Source: Alteribacter natronophilus
Lineage (GTDB): Bacteria; Bacillota; Bacilli; Bacillales; Salisediminibacteriaceae
Length of the DNA stretch: 64,000 nucleotides
Direction of reading: 5' to 3'
Assembly (NCBI RefSeq): GCF_006007885.1
Contig: NZ_VCRO01000002.1
Location: 1-64,000, forward strand
The translations under genes and the position numbers were made by a program. Under the pieces are notes generated by a model. That model was not told the DNA's origin and did no database searches. It saw only the letters and a list, made by a program, of their open reading frames with translations. Below are positions 40,159 through 49,702 of this stretch, piece after piece (position 1 is the stretch's first letter; each line of letters opens with the position of its first letter).

Positions 40159-40324
40159 TTTCCATAAAATTCGACGAAGTGTAACATCTGCAGCCGACCC
40201 GGAGATACAGCCGGGAAAAGCGGGGGGTAAGGTGTGAAGCATTGAGCCTCTGAAAGATATTTTCATAGTTGATGATGTAACGCCGTGACACAGACACACT
40301 CTTAAACGGAAGCTGGTGGAGTAA

Positions 40325-41035
40325 ATGGATAAACAGAAAATTCTTGTTGTAGATGATGAACAGCCGATTGCGGATATTCTGCAGTTCGGGCTTGAAAAAG
40401 ACGGTTTTGAGGTTATTTGCGCTTATGATGGCAACGAGGCGGTTGAGAAGGTAAAGGAACATGTTCCCGACCTCATTCTTCTCGATATTATGCTTCCTTA
40501 TCAGGACGGTATGGAGGTATGCAGGGAAGTGAGAAAGACATACGATATGCCGATTATCATGCTGACAGCGAAAGATTCCGAGATTGATAAGGTACTTGGT
40601 CTGGAACTTGGAGCTGATGATTATGTTACAAAGCCGTTCAGTACGAGAGAGCTTATTGCCCGGGTGAAGGCAAACCTTCGCCGAAACCAGAAATCCGCTG
40701 ATCCGGCACAGGATTCCAAGGATATTCAGGTGGGACCTCTCCTCGTTCAGCCCGATGCGTATCTCGTAACGAAACGAGGAGAACCGGTTGAACTGACGCA
40801 CAGGGAATTTGAGCTTGTTCATTACCTTGCCAAGCATCTGGGGCAGGTTATGACAAGAGAGCATCTGCTTCAGGCTGTCTGGGGCTACGATTATTTTGGA
40901 GACGTGCGCACGGTTGACGTAACGGTCCGCCGTCTGCGTGAAAAAGTGGAGGATAATCCGAGCCACCCGGTGTGGATTGTGACACGTCGCGGAGTAGGTT
41001 ATTATCTTCGCAACGCATCCGACCAGGAGAGTTGA
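40325..41035 (+). CDS. walR: Cell-wall response regulator WalR (YycF)
   Basis: An OmpR-family response regulator, essential in low-GC Gram-positives, that controls cell-wall hydrolase genes. The 236-aa protein has a receiver domain with phospho-acceptor Asp54 ([12 protein letters not shown]) and a C-terminal winged helix ([12 protein letters not shown]). GGTGGAG precedes the ATG. walK starts 4 bp after the walR stop. First gene of walRKHIJ. Confidence 0.98.
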   Translation: MDKQKILVVDDEQPIADILQFGLEKDGFEVICAYDGNEAVEKVKEHVPDLILLDIMLPYQDGMEVCREVRKTYDMPIIMLTAKDSEIDKVLGLELGADDYVTKPFSTRELIARVKANLRRNQKSADPAQDSKDIQVGPLLVQPDAYLVTKRGEPVELTHREFELVHYLAKHLGQVMTREHLLQAVWGYDYFGDVRTVDVTVRRLREKVEDNPSHPVWIVTRRGVGYYLRNASDQES

Positions 41036-41039
41036 TTGA

Positions 41040-42857
41040 ATGAAAAACATCCGCTTTTACAAGTCAATACACGTAAAAAATGTCATTATTTATGTGCTGT
41101 TGATTTTAATCGCGATGCAGGTGATCGGCGTATATTTTACTCAGCAGCTTGAAGATACGATGGTGAATAATCACGTTGACGTGCTGGATGAACGTGCCGA
41201 GCTGCTTCGCTACAATGTACAGCAGGAAATGCTGGCAGACAGGGGAGAGGAAGATCCCGAGCTTTCCGAGGGAATAGGTGAAGTCCTTACCGCCCTGGTT
41301 GATATTGAAAATGCAAAAGCCCGTGTCGTGGACGTAAACAATACGATTATCGGCGTTTCCGATCACACGGAAAATGAGCTGGTTGGCCAGCGCACAACAG
41401 ATGTTTATATAAACCGGACTTTTATCGGGATCGAAGAGTCGCTGCCGATGGTGGATGAACAGACAAACGAACGTGTCCGCGTGATTACAAAGCGTGTGAA
41501 TGATGAAGAAGGAGAAACGATCGGGGCTTTGTATGTAGAGGCGTCGATGGAAGGCATCCATGCCCAGGTGCAGCAGATCAACCAGATTTTCATGACCGGC
41601 GCAGCTATTGCCCTTGCCATTACAGCTATTCTCGGTGTTCTTCTCTCCCAGACGATCACCCGGCCGATCGCTGACATGCGCAAGCAGACAAAAGCGATGG
41701 GGAAAGGGGATTTCACCCGGAGCGTAACGGTGTACGGTACAGACGAGATCGGCGAGCTTGCCCGTGCCTTTAACGACCTGACGATTAAACTGCAGGACGC
41801 CAACGCCACGACAGAAGGGGAGAGACGGAAACTTTCCTCCGTCCTGACGCACATGACAGACGGGGTTGTGGCCACAGACAAAGAAGGTCACGTCATTCTG
41901 ATGAACCGCCGGGCAGAGGAAATGCTGGAGCGCAGCCAGAGCGAAACCCTTGGAGAAAAACTTACGGAATTGCTGAATCTGAGCGGATCAGTGAAGCTGA
42001 ATGACCTGTACGGCTACAGCGATTCAATTCTTCTGGATCTGGACTGGCTCGAGCAGGAAGCTTTTCTTGAAGCTCATTTCTCCGTTATTACAAAGGAGAA
42101 TGGTGAACAGAACGGTCTGATTGCCGTCCTTCATGATGTAACAGAGCAGGAAAAAATTGAACAGGAACGCCGGGAGTTCGTAGCAAACGTCTCCCACGAA
42201 CTCCGAACGCCGCTTACGTCGATGAAAAGCTATCTGGAAGCACTGGCGGACGGCGCTCTGGATACGGATGTGGCACCGCGGTTTATAAAAGTCACCCAGA
42301 CTGAAACAGAACGGATGATCCGGCTTGTAAATGATCTGCTGCAGCTGTCCAAGATGGACAGTAAGGACTACCAGATGACGATGAACTCCATGAATCTGAC
42401 ATCATTTGTGGACCAGGTGATCGACCGCTTTGAAATGTCCACAAAAAATCAGGCGATTACGTTTAAGAGAAAAATACCCGATGAACCGCTGTTTGTTTAC
42501 GGAGACCGCGACAAACTTACCCAGCTTCTTGACAATATCGTCTCCAATGCAGTGAAGTATTCGCCCCAGGGCGGAACGATTACCTGCAATATCAAAGAAG
42601 AGAAAGGCCGCGTCATTATAAGCGTTCAGGATGAAGGTGTCGGTATACCGAAAGACAGTATACCGCATGTATTTGACCGCTTTTACCGGGTGGATAAGGC
42701 AAGAACCCGGAGTCTCGGGGGAACAGGGCTTGGTCTTGCCATTGCAAGGGAAATCATCGAGGCTCACGGAGGAAACATCTGGGTCAGCAGTGACTGGGGC
42801 AAAGGTACAAAAATGTCCTTCAGCCTGCCCGTCCCTGAGGAGGCTAAAGAAGCATAA
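41040..42857 (+). CDS. walK: Sensor histidine kinase WalK (YycG)
   Basis: The membrane kinase partner of WalR. The 605-aa protein has a first membrane helix (about 12-33), an extracellular Cache/PAS-like domain (about 35-180), a second helix (about 185-205), HAMP, a PAS domain (about 265-370), HisKA with His386 (VSHELRTPLTSM) and the HATPase domain. It ends 1 bp into walH. WalH and WalI encoded downstream regulate it at the membrane in B. subtilis. Confidence 0.98.
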   Translation: MKNIRFYKSIHVKNVIIYVLLILIAMQVIGVYFTQQLEDTMVNNHVDVLDERAELLRYNVQQEMLADRGEEDPELSEGIGEVLTALVDIENAKARVVDVNNTIIGVSDHTENELVGQRTTDVYINRTFIGIEESLPMVDEQTNERVRVITKRVNDEEGETIGALYVEASMEGIHAQVQQINQIFMTGAAIALAITAILGVLLSQTITRPIADMRKQTKAMGKGDFTRSVTVYGTDEIGELARAFNDLTIKLQDANATTEGERRKLSSVLTHMTDGVVATDKEGHVILMNRRAEEMLERSQSETLGEKLTELLNLSGSVKLNDLYGYSDSILLDLDWLEQEAFLEAHFSVITKENGEQNGLIAVLHDVTEQEKIEQERREFVANVSHELRTPLTSMKSYLEALADGALDTDVAPRFIKVTQTETERMIRLVNDLLQLSKMDSKDYQMTMNSMNLTSFVDQVIDRFEMSTKNQAITFKRKIPDEPLFVYGDRDKLTQLLDNIVSNAVKYSPQGGTITCNIKEEKGRVIISVQDEGVGIPKDSIPHVFDRFYRVDKARTRSLGGTGLGLAIAREIIEAHGGNIWVSSDWGKGTKMSFSLPVPEEAKEA

Positions 42858-44236
42858 TGATCATTGAGCATATTAAAACAGCATGCCTCTGGGTTCTGAT
42901 TCTGAGCAGTATAGGACTTACCTTCTCCATCTGGACATACCAGCCGGAGTACACCACTCTTGGCACATCGGACCCGGTGGAACTTCCTGAGATCGGCGAA
43001 GAGCAGAGTCAGGCGGAAATTATGCTTCCAAAAAGCATAACTGTTCACCAGGGCACAGAGCGCTACTGGATGGAGCCGGGACAGGAGCGCTACACCAGCC
43101 TGTTTAATGCACTGAGGGAAATTTCCTTCGGCCAGCCGGCTGCCGAATCACGGGCGAACATTCCATCTATATACAGCCATGAACAAGCCGTTGAATATCG
43201 TTTCTCAAGCCCGATGCCAGCGGGGCTCATGGAAGAGCTGTTTGATTTTGAGCTTGAAGAAGATGAAACCTTTTCTCTTGAAAATGTGGACCGGATCCAC
43301 CTTTCCGTTGACAGTGGAAACGAGTTTGAGTCTGATGTTGTGGCAAGGTTTGTCTCTTCGGAGGATGAGGAGGTGCTAAAGGCGGAGACAGGTCTCTCGG
43401 AGTCTGCCTTCAGTGCCCTGTATGAAAGTGAAGAGGATGCGTTGCATCTGGCAGAAGCGATCGAGTTTGGCAGTATTAACAGAGGAGAGTACACCTACCT
43501 CCCTGTTGATCCGACAGGGCTTGAGAGGTTCACTGTTACGGCGGATACCGATGTGAATGGTGAGGATTTCAAGGAGTTCCTCTTTAACGATCTTTCCACC
43601 GTACTGCTGTACCGGCGGGGGGAGTACCAGGACGGAAACCGTTTCCTCTCCATTTCCGACGAGGGGAGGATTGGCATTATGAGATTTGAACATCCTTCCT
43701 CGGGAGAGGCCGGTGAGAGCAGGAGAAGTATGACTGCGGACAGCCTGAACTTTCTCAACAGCCACGGCGGATTTACCAATCATTTTTATCTCGACTCCGT
43801 AACGGAGTACTTTAACCGTGAGCGAGCAGTTTACCGTCTGGCAATGAACGAGATGCCGGTACTTGGCGGTACATCAGATGAGTCGCTTTACTACACGAAA
43901 ATTGTTGAAAGGTCCGGCGATCAGATTTCCCGGTATGACCGTTCTCTTTTCAGGCTGGAGGAAGACAGTTATGAGGGCGGGGATGCCGTTCAGCTCCCAT
44001 CTCTTGATGAGGTTCAGGAATTCCTCGACAACGCGGAAGGAATGTCAGAGCGGGAAGTGACGGATATCCGGATCGGCTATCATATGGACAGCGACACCGC
44101 CGCGCTTATTATCTTCAGTCCGGAATGGTTTATTGAGTATAACAACCAGTGGAGGATGCTCGGTGATCTTAAGGAAGAAGAGGAAGAAGACCAGGAGTCC
44201 GGAGGTGAATCGGAAGATGGACTGGAGCAGAGCTAA
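42857..44236 (+). CDS. walH: WalK regulator WalH (YycH)
   Basis: A 459-aa membrane-anchored protein with one N-terminal helix (about 6-27) and a large extracytoplasmic part. Family and position match WalH, which with WalI forms a complex with WalK. The C-terminal tail is very acidic ([16 protein letters not shown]). Sequence conservation of this family is low, so the call relies partly on synteny. The start overlaps the walK stop, and walI overlaps its end by 20 bp. Confidence 0.92.
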   Translation: MIIEHIKTACLWVLILSSIGLTFSIWTYQPEYTTLGTSDPVELPEIGEEQSQAEIMLPKSITVHQGTERYWMEPGQERYTSLFNALREISFGQPAAESRANIPSIYSHEQAVEYRFSSPMPAGLMEELFDFELEEDETFSLENVDRIHLSVDSGNEFESDVVARFVSSEDEEVLKAETGLSESAFSALYESEEDALHLAEAIEFGSINRGEYTYLPVDPTGLERFTVTADTDVNGEDFKEFLFNDLSTVLLYRRGEYQDGNRFLSISDEGRIGIMRFEHPSSGEAGESRRSMTADSLNFLNSHGGFTNHFYLDSVTEYFNRERAVYRLAMNEMPVLGGTSDESLYYTKIVERSGDQISRYDRSLFRLEEDSYEGGDAVQLPSLDEVQEFLDNAEGMSEREVTDIRIGYHMDSDTAALIIFSPEWFIEYNNQWRMLGDLKEEEEEDQESGGESEDGLEQS

Positions 44237-45014
44237 GACAATACTGATTATTACGTTTCTCTGTCTGAACGCGTTTCTCATTTTTCAGCTGATTGAAAAA
44301 AGAAATGTTAATCACATGAGCGTGATGGCTCAGGACGACCATTCCTTTCAGCAGCAGCTTGGGCACCGCAATATTGAACTCCAGCTCGATGATCCTGAAG
44401 TGAACGTGGAAAGCCGCTACATCAGCGGTAACGGACAACAATTCGGGGACGAACAGCAGCAGGCGATCACAGAGGAACTGGATGATCAGACTGTGGAATT
44501 CAGAAGAAACGGACAGCTGATTGAGTCAGAACTCGATGAGCCCTATGAGCTTACTGGTCTGGATACAGCACTCAGCGCAGAAGCCTTCATGTCCGATTAC
44601 CTCTACATGGGAGACGAATACGAATTTGCCTCCTATGAGGATAACGAGGAGGGGGGAGGCGTCATCAGGGCCTACCAGACGTTTGAAGGTGAAACGCTCC
44701 GCTATCGTGATCATGAAGCACATGTGGTTCTTGAGCTGAATGATGATGGTCTGATAACAGGATACAGGCAGCGTTATATGAATTTTTCACCGCAGGTTGC
44801 TCCTGAGCTCATTACCCCGATTGAAGCGGTGAGAGTGGTTGTGACCGAATACGGAATTGTTGATGCTGTAATAGATGAGGCGGAACTTGGCCATTACAAT
44901 ATTACGCCCGCGAACATGGATGCACCGGAATATTATGCGCCGATGTGGAGGATTTCTGTTGATGGGGATTACTTTTATGTAAATGCCCACAACAGCGAAG
45001 TATGGACAGATTAA
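44217..45014 (+). CDS. walI: WalK regulator WalI (YycI)
   Basis: A 265-aa single-pass membrane protein: [20 protein letters not shown] at the start is the conserved anchor, followed by an extracytoplasmic YycI domain. ATG 44217 has GGAGGTGA 8-10 bp upstream and overlaps walH by 20 bp. It acts with WalH on WalK. Confidence 0.93.
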   Translation: MDWSRAKTILIITFLCLNAFLIFQLIEKRNVNHMSVMAQDDHSFQQQLGHRNIELQLDDPEVNVESRYISGNGQQFGDEQQQAITEELDDQTVEFRRNGQLIESELDEPYELTGLDTALSAEAFMSDYLYMGDEYEFASYEDNEEGGGVIRAYQTFEGETLRYRDHEAHVVLELNDDGLITGYRQRYMNFSPQVAPELITPIEAVRVVVTEYGIVDAVIDEAELGHYNITPANMDAPEYYAPMWRISVDGDYFYVNAHNSEVWTD

Positions 45015-45030
45015 CTGGAGTGACAGCAAT

Positions 45031-45831
45031 ATGAGCCTAAAATTCAGCGTGCTGGCGAGCGGCAGTACGGGAAATGCGATCTACGTGGAAACAGCGGGTC
45101 AGAAAGTGCTTATCGATGCGGGGCTGAGCGGCAAAAAGATGGATGAACTGTTCGCGAAGAACGGTCTTGATCCGTCCTCGCTCGATGCACTTCTCATTTC
45201 CCACGAGCACAGTGATCACATTAAAGGCGCCGGGATTTTCGCCCGGCGCTACAATCTGCCCATCTATGCAAACGAAAAGACGTGGAAGGCGATGGACAGC
45301 GCTCTGGGAACACTGACCACAGACCAGAAGTTCCACTTTGAAGTGGAGGAAACAAGGACGTTTGGTGATATGGATGTCCAGTCGTTCGGCGTCTCACATG
45401 ATGCAGCGGAGCCTATGTTCTATACGTTTACCCATGGAGGACGCAAACTGTCTGTTATTACAGACACCGGGTACGTAAGCGGGCGCATGAAGGGCATTGT
45501 GGGAGAAGCGGATGCCTACGTATTCGAATCAAACCATGATATGGACATGCTCCGGATGGGGCGTTATCCGTGGAGTGTCAAACGGCGTATCCTGAGTGAT
45601 GTGGGCCACGTATCCAATGAAGATGCAGCCCATGCCATGGCTGACCTCCTGGATACAAACGATAAAGCGGCAAACATCTACCTGGCTCACCTGAGCAAGG
45701 ATAACAATATGAAAGACCTTGCCCGTATGACAGTGGAACAGACGCTGGCTTCCAGGGGGTACGAAACCGGCGGCAGCCTGAAGCTTTATGATACTGACCC
45801 GTCTGTGCCGACCCCGCTCACTAAAGTGTAG
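45031..45831 (+). CDS. walJ: WalJ (YycJ) metallo-beta-lactamase-fold hydrolase
   Basis: A 266-aa metallo-beta-lactamase-fold protein. The metal motif HEHSDH is at residues 58-63, with further ligands in FGVSHDA and ITDTGYVS. YycJ/WalJ proteins are 5'-3' exonuclease-like and have been linked to coordination of division with replication and to mismatch repair. ATG 45031 with GGAG upstream is preferred to the longer frame. Last gene of the wal operon, followed by a terminator. Confidence 0.94.
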   Translation: MSLKFSVLASGSTGNAIYVETAGQKVLIDAGLSGKKMDELFAKNGLDPSSLDALLISHEHSDHIKGAGIFARRYNLPIYANEKTWKAMDSALGTLTTDQKFHFEVEETRTFGDMDVQSFGVSHDAAEPMFYTFTHGGRKLSVITDTGYVSGRMKGIVGEADAYVFESNHDMDMLRMGRYPWSVKRRILSDVGHVSNEDAAHAMADLLDTNDKAANIYLAHLSKDNNMKDLARMTVEQTLASRGYETGGSLKLYDTDPSVPTPLTKV

Positions 45832-45842
45832 AACAGATATTG

Positions 45843-45882
45843 GACTCTCCCGGAACGTCTGACGGTTCCGGGGGAGTTTTTC
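45843..45882 (+). terminator. wal operon terminator
   Basis: ACTCTCCCGGAAC / GGTTCCGGGGGAGT is followed by TTTTT, starting 12 bp after walJ. Confidence 0.88.
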
Positions 45883-46132
45883 TGTCTATTAACGGCTTAA
45901 TTCACAGGTTCATAGTTGACTAAAAAACAGCTGAAAAGGGCATTGTATAGGGGGAGGAGGGTATATGGAAAATTATCGAAAACGAGTAATTTAAATAGAC
46001 GGAAGAGCCCGGTTTTTTTATAATATAATCAGTTGAACCAGTTGTAATCCGATTCGTTTTTCACCGTTCTGTGAAAGACAGCGAAACGCTTTTTAAAGAC
46101 ATAAAAGTTCTGTTTTTAAGGAGGGTCTATCA
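45883..46132. other. Upstream region of htrA
   Basis: About 250 bp without a gene. TTGACT at 45916 lacks a well-spaced -10, and two overlapping TATAAT hexamers at 46019-46029 lack a good -35. The latter are the likelier promoter, 110 bp upstream of htrA. I saw no CssR-type operator that I could defend. Confidence 0.35.
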
Positions 46133-47368
46133 ATGGGTTATTATGACAGTCATACTCAGACGCGGAGCAGGAAAGGAAAGTCATCAGCAAAGAAAACTGC
46201 TGCAGTCTCTTTTACGGGAGCGGTGATCGGTGCGCTGATTGTTGTTTTTTCCATACCGCTTCTTGCCGGAAACGGCTTCCTTCCGTATGATGTTGTCCCG
46301 AAATCAGCGGGGGATGCAGAGCAGGAGGCACTTGAAGCGATCACCGATGGAGAGGCAGCTGACATTCCCGAGCTTCAGGGAGTTAACGTCGCTGTCACAT
46401 CCGAAGTTATCGAAGCAGTTGAGAGAGTAAATGACGCGGTTGTAGGGGTTGTGAACAGCCGTGGCGCTTCGGGAGGGCTTTTTGAAGGCGGCGGTGAAGG
46501 GACAGGTTCCGGCGTCGTGTACAAGATTGAAGGCGACAGGGCCTTTATTGTGACAAACCAGCACGTAATTGAAAATGCAGAGGACATAGATGTGACTTTA
46601 AGCGACGGTGCGCGGATTCCCGCCGAGCTTGTAGGTGAGGATGCCCTTACAGACCTAGCCGTAATTGAAGTGGATGCAGAAAAAGTGGGTACCGTTGCTG
46701 AATTCGGTAACTCAGATACGCTCCGGGCAGGGGAACCGGCGATTGCCATCGGAAATCCGCTCTCCTTTGAAGGGTCCGTGACACTGGGGATTATCAGTGC
46801 CGTTGAGCGGAGTATTCCGGTAGACACGAACCGTGACGGACGGCCGGACTGGAACGCGGAGGTTCTTCAGACCGATGCAGCGATCAATCCCGGTAACAGC
46901 GGCGGAGCCCTCGTCAACATTGAGGGGCAGGTTATCGGAATTAACTCCATGAAGATTGCACAGAATGCCGTGGAGGGAATCGGCTTTGCGATTCCGACTG
47001 CCATTGCCATGCCGGTAATTGAAGACCTGGAGCAGTACGGGGAAGTGAGACGGCCGCAGCTCGGCGTGTTCATCCGCTCGCTTCAGGAAATTCCAAGCTA
47101 CCACTGGCACCAGACGCTTGGACTTCCAGAGGATATTGCAGGCGGAATTTATGTAGCTGATACCGAGCCGGGTTCACCTGCGGCAGAAGCGGGCCTGCGT
47201 GAAGGAGATGTCATAACTGCCCTCGACGGTGAGGAAATGCGTGATATTCATGATCTCCGGAAGTATCTGTTCACGGAAAAATCAATAGGTGATACCGTCT
47301 CGGTTACTTTTTACCGTGAAGGAACCGAAGAAACAGTGGAAATGACGCTTCAGGAACAGCAGATGTAG
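46133..47368 (+). CDS. htrA: HtrA-like serine protease (S1C, PDZ)
   Basis: A 411-aa membrane-anchored quality-control protease. It has a cytoplasmic basic N-terminus, one membrane helix (about 23-45), a trypsin-like domain with the triad His144 (TNQHV), Asp174 (LTDLAV) and Ser256 (NPGNSGGA), and a PDZ domain (about 300-405). Location after walJ matches yycK/htrC of B. subtilis. AAGGAGGG precedes the ATG. A terminator follows. Confidence 0.95.
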   Translation: MGYYDSHTQTRSRKGKSSAKKTAAVSFTGAVIGALIVVFSIPLLAGNGFLPYDVVPKSAGDAEQEALEAITDGEAADIPELQGVNVAVTSEVIEAVERVNDAVVGVVNSRGASGGLFEGGGEGTGSGVVYKIEGDRAFIVTNQHVIENAEDIDVTLSDGARIPAELVGEDALTDLAVIEVDAEKVGTVAEFGNSDTLRAGEPAIAIGNPLSFEGSVTLGIISAVERSIPVDTNRDGRPDWNAEVLQTDAAINPGNSGGALVNIEGQVIGINSMKIAQNAVEGIGFAIPTAIAMPVIEDLEQYGEVRRPQLGVFIRSLQEIPSYHWHQTLGLPEDIAGGIYVADTEPGSPAAEAGLREGDVITALDGEEMRDIHDLRKYLFTEKSIGDTVSVTFYREGTEETVEMTLQEQQM

Positions 47369-47374
47369 ATGGTT

Positions 47375-47409
47375 TTGAAACAGGGGAGCAGTTATCCCCT
47401 GTTTTTTTA
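47375..47409 (+). terminator. htrA terminator
   Basis: AACAGGGG AGCAGTTAT CCCCTG is followed by TTTTTTT. A family-1 mobile element is inserted at the end of the T-tract. Confidence 0.85.
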
Positions 47410-47642
47410 GGCTCTGTTATATTTTAATGTTGATTTTAAAAGTTGATTGGAGAGAACGCGCGACACTCCAGCGGGAACAGCAAAGAACATCTGCTTCGAC
47501 GCAGGCTGCTTCGGAGCTTTTCCTGCAGAGGAAGAAGCAGCAACGGAAGACCCCGCAGGGCGGTTTTCCCGAGGAGGCTGCAGTGGTGCCCGCGGAAAGG
47601 GAGCGCAGTGAGCGAAAATCAACAACGAACTTTAACAAAGTC
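47410..47642 (-). mobile_element. MITE-like element, family 1, copy D (inverted)
   Basis: A 233-bp copy in the opposite orientation to copies A-C. Its ends are GGCTCTGTTATA and TTTAACAAAGTC, decayed from the consensus. The flanks TTTTTTTA (47402-47409) and TTTTTTAT (47643-47650) share TTTTTTA out of register, so the 8-bp duplication is imperfect. It sits in the T-tract of the htrA terminator. Short open frames inside it are not credible genes. Confidence 0.8.
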
Positions 47643-47716
47643 TTTTTTATGTGCAAAGGTTGGTTCTGAAGTCCACTGAGGGTACAATAAGGAGAGTGTG
47701 GCTGATTATTCGCACT

Positions 47717-48063
47717 TGTGGATAAGTTATATGGATATTGTTTCCCATAATTGCCGGAGGTCAAGAGCCACAAGGGAAATAGGTTGTGAAGTTATCCACA
47801 CGAGGGTGTTGGTAACTGAAAACGTATGCAAAAACACGAGGCAGGACGGGGGGCTACATCATGTATTACTGCTGCAGCGAACACATAGATATGGCGATCG
47901 AGGATATTGTCGATTTCTACGCTCTTCCGCCAAAAATCGACAAGCTCACAGCCGAGGAACAGTTGTCCACACCATGTAAATACTGTAGTGACAAGGCTTT
48001 GTATCGAGTCGACAAATAACTCCACAGCTTTTCTGTGGAAATGTGGATAACTATTGTGGAAAA
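47717..48063. other. DnaA-box cluster over yyzF-rlmH
   Basis: Perfect DnaA boxes TTATCCACA are at 47717-47725 (minus), 47792-47800 (plus) and 48042-48050 (minus). One-mismatch boxes are at 47963-47971 (inside yyzF) and 48055-48063. The cluster lies about 37 kb from dnaA. I recall that B. subtilis has a DnaA-binding cluster near yydA (rlmH), which would make this a conserved titration or regulatory site. Confidence 0.75.
47861..48019 (+). CDS. yyzF: CxxH/CxxC small protein YyzF
   Basis: A 52-aa protein with C5-x-x-H8 and C39-x-x-C42, the pattern of the small CxxH/CxxC proteins found next to rlmH in Bacillus. The four residues would suit a zinc ion. GGGGGG precedes the ATG by 7 bp. Function unknown. 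A DnaA box lies within the gene. Confidence 0.82.
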   Translation: MYYCCSEHIDMAIEDIVDFYALPPKIDKLTAEEQLSTPCKYCSDKALYRVDK

Positions 48064-48088
48064 CTATTCTAAAAGGAGTTTTACACCT

Positions 48089-48568
48089 GTGAATATTACA
48101 GTTGTGACAGTCGGTAAATTAAAGGAGAAATATTTAAAGCAGGGAATTGCCGAATATCTGAAGCGTCTTTCCGCCTATGCAAAAGTGGAAGTCGTTGAAG
48201 TTCCTGACGAAAAGGCACCGGAAAACATGAGCGGTGCCGAAATGACCGCGGTTAAGGAAAAGGAAGGGGAGCGGATCCTCGCTAAAATCAGCCACGATTC
48301 ACACGTCATTGCCCTCGCCATCGATGGCCGGAAATGGTCTTCCGAACGTCTTGCCCGTGAGCTGGACCAGCTGGCGACCTACGGCAAAAGCAAGGTGGCG
48401 TTTGTAATCGGTGGATCGGTCGGTCTCAGCGATGCCGTTCTGCAGCGGGCAGACGGAAAGCTGTCTTTTTCGGACATGACGTTTCCCCATCAGCTCATGC
48501 GCCTGATTCTCGTGGAGCAGATTTACCGCGGGTTTAAGATTAACAGGGGCGAACCGTACCATAAGTAA
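48089..48568 (+). CDS. rlmH: 23S rRNA pseudouridine-1915 methyltransferase RlmH
   Basis: A 159-aa SPOUT methyltransferase that methylates pseudouridine 1915 in helix 69 of 23S rRNA. The knot motifs [13 protein letters not shown] and the C-terminal [16 protein letters not shown] are family hallmarks. GTG start 48089 with AGGAG upstream. A family-2 mobile element is inserted exactly at the end: its target duplication covers the last codon and the stop. Confidence 0.97.
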   Translation: MNITVVTVGKLKEKYLKQGIAEYLKRLSAYAKVEVVEVPDEKAPENMSGAEMTAVKEKEGERILAKISHDSHVIALAIDGRKWSSERLARELDQLATYGKSKVAFVIGGSVGLSDAVLQRADGKLSFSDMTFPHQLMRLILVEQIYRGFKINRGEPYHK

Positions 48569-48569
48569 A

Positions 48570-48677
48570 GGCTGTATCGTAAATATTGATGCTGATGACC
48601 AAATTAATTATGAAGCAATGCCCGCGGAAAGCATCCGCCTGCAGCGCAATAAAACAACAATCTATCCGAAAACAGCT
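48570..48677 (+). mobile_element. MITE-like element, family 2, short copy at rlmH
   Basis: A 108-bp element starting GGCTGTATCGTA and ending CCGAAAACAGCT. It has a perfect 8-bp target duplication TAAGTAAA (48562-48569 and 48678-48685), whose left copy contains the rlmH stop codon. The interior carries the shared GCATCCGCCTGCAGCG block. Confidence 0.87.
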
Positions 48678-48699
48678 TAAGTAAATGAGTTAACAACAG

Positions 48700-48870
48700 A
48701 TAAAAACGCATGGTAATTAGCAGTTCTTAACAGCGTATCAATAAAAGATGGTGAGGAGAAGGGACTGCCAATCCACGAGTAGGTTCTCAAACACCGGGGA
48801 AAGTGCTTGCAGTGAGCGTAAATCAGCAACAGGATTTAACAACGACAGAAGAATAGACGGCTCTGCGCAC
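48700..48870 (+). repeat. Decayed family-1-like repeat
   Basis: The segment 48811-48856 (GCAGTGAGCG, then AAATCAGCAACAGGATTTAAC) resembles the end of family-1 copy D. The rest is not alignable by eye, so this may be an old remnant. No gene is supported in 48686-48905. Confidence 0.4.
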
Positions 48871-48905
48871 CAGTTCCTTTTGATCCACAAAAGAGGGGTG
48901 GCAAA

Positions 48906-49391
48906 ATGGAAGTAGTTTATTTTGCAGGCGGGTGCCTTTGGGGAGTACAGGCATTTATTAAAACCCTGCCTGGTGTGACGTTTACAGAAGCAGGAAGAGC
49001 TAATGGAGCAGGCAATACACTTGAGAGTGAGTATGACGGCTATGCGGAGTGTGTTAAAACAGAATTTGATCCAGGGGTTGTCTCACTTGAAAGATTAATG
49101 GAATATTTCTTTGAAATCATTGATCCGTACAGTTTGAATCAGCAGGGAAATGATGTCGGGGAAAAATACAGAACCGGCGTGTACAGTGAAAATCCAGAAC
49201 ATTTAATAGAGGCGAAGGCATTCATTAATAAAAGAAATGATTGTGACCGGATAGCTGTTGAAGTACTGCCTCTTACAAACTATGTAAGAAGTGCAGAAGA
49301 ACATCAGGACAGGTTAAACAGATATCCGGATGATTATTGTCATATTCCAACAGAAATGTTAACCAAATATAAGTTTCAGGGAGAAAGGTAA
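48906..49391 (+). CDS. MsrA-like methionine sulfoxide reductase
   Basis: A 161-aa protein of the MsrA family, which reduces methionine-S-sulfoxide in proteins. The catalytic Cys10 lies in GGCLWG where most family members have GCFW. Further family features are EYDGYAECVKTEFDP, FFEIIDPYSLNQQGNDVGEKYRTGVY and EEHQDRL. Length is near the short end of the family. The gene is AT-richer than its neighbours, suggesting transfer. The Phe-to-Leu change at the active site is unusual and the substrate may differ. Confidence 0.82.
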   Translation: MEVVYFAGGCLWGVQAFIKTLPGVTFTEAGRANGAGNTLESEYDGYAECVKTEFDPGVVSLERLMEYFFEIIDPYSLNQQGNDVGEKYRTGVYSENPEHLIEAKAFINKRNDCDRIAVEVLPLTNYVRSAEEHQDRLNRYPDDYCHIPTEMLTKYKFQGER

Positions 49392-49702
49392 GCCCAATTT
49401 CTCTTTAGAGAGCAGGTGAATCTTCCAGGGGGATGTATGAGCTCACCTTAACGGATTGTCCCGCTGATTTTCTGTCAACGTATCCACCAGGAGGGCCAGC
49501 CTCTTTTTTATTCCTCTTAAATAGGTTATAATTATCAGATAAATAGAAGTTTTTTTAATAGATTCCTATACTGGCAGACTCGCATATGATGCTTGGAAGA
49601 TAGAAGGCAGTTGTGTTCACGGATGGCGCCATTCGTTTTGTTATGTTCAGGAGTGAGCGCCTGCTTCTTTGGAAAATACACTTGATGATAAGGAAGGGTA
49701 TT
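49392..49702. other. Intergenic region before mqo
   Basis: About 310 bp. A weak hairpin GAGG GCCAG CCTC followed by TTTTTT (49492-49512) may end the msrA transcript. TATAAT at 49527-49532 could be an mqo -10, without a clear -35. No gene is supported. Confidence 0.4.

Noticed and set aside
39497-41050. 517-aa open frame on the minus strand
   Set aside because: It lies antisense to the M23 gene end and walR, crosses an intergenic mobile element, and has no recognisable protein features.
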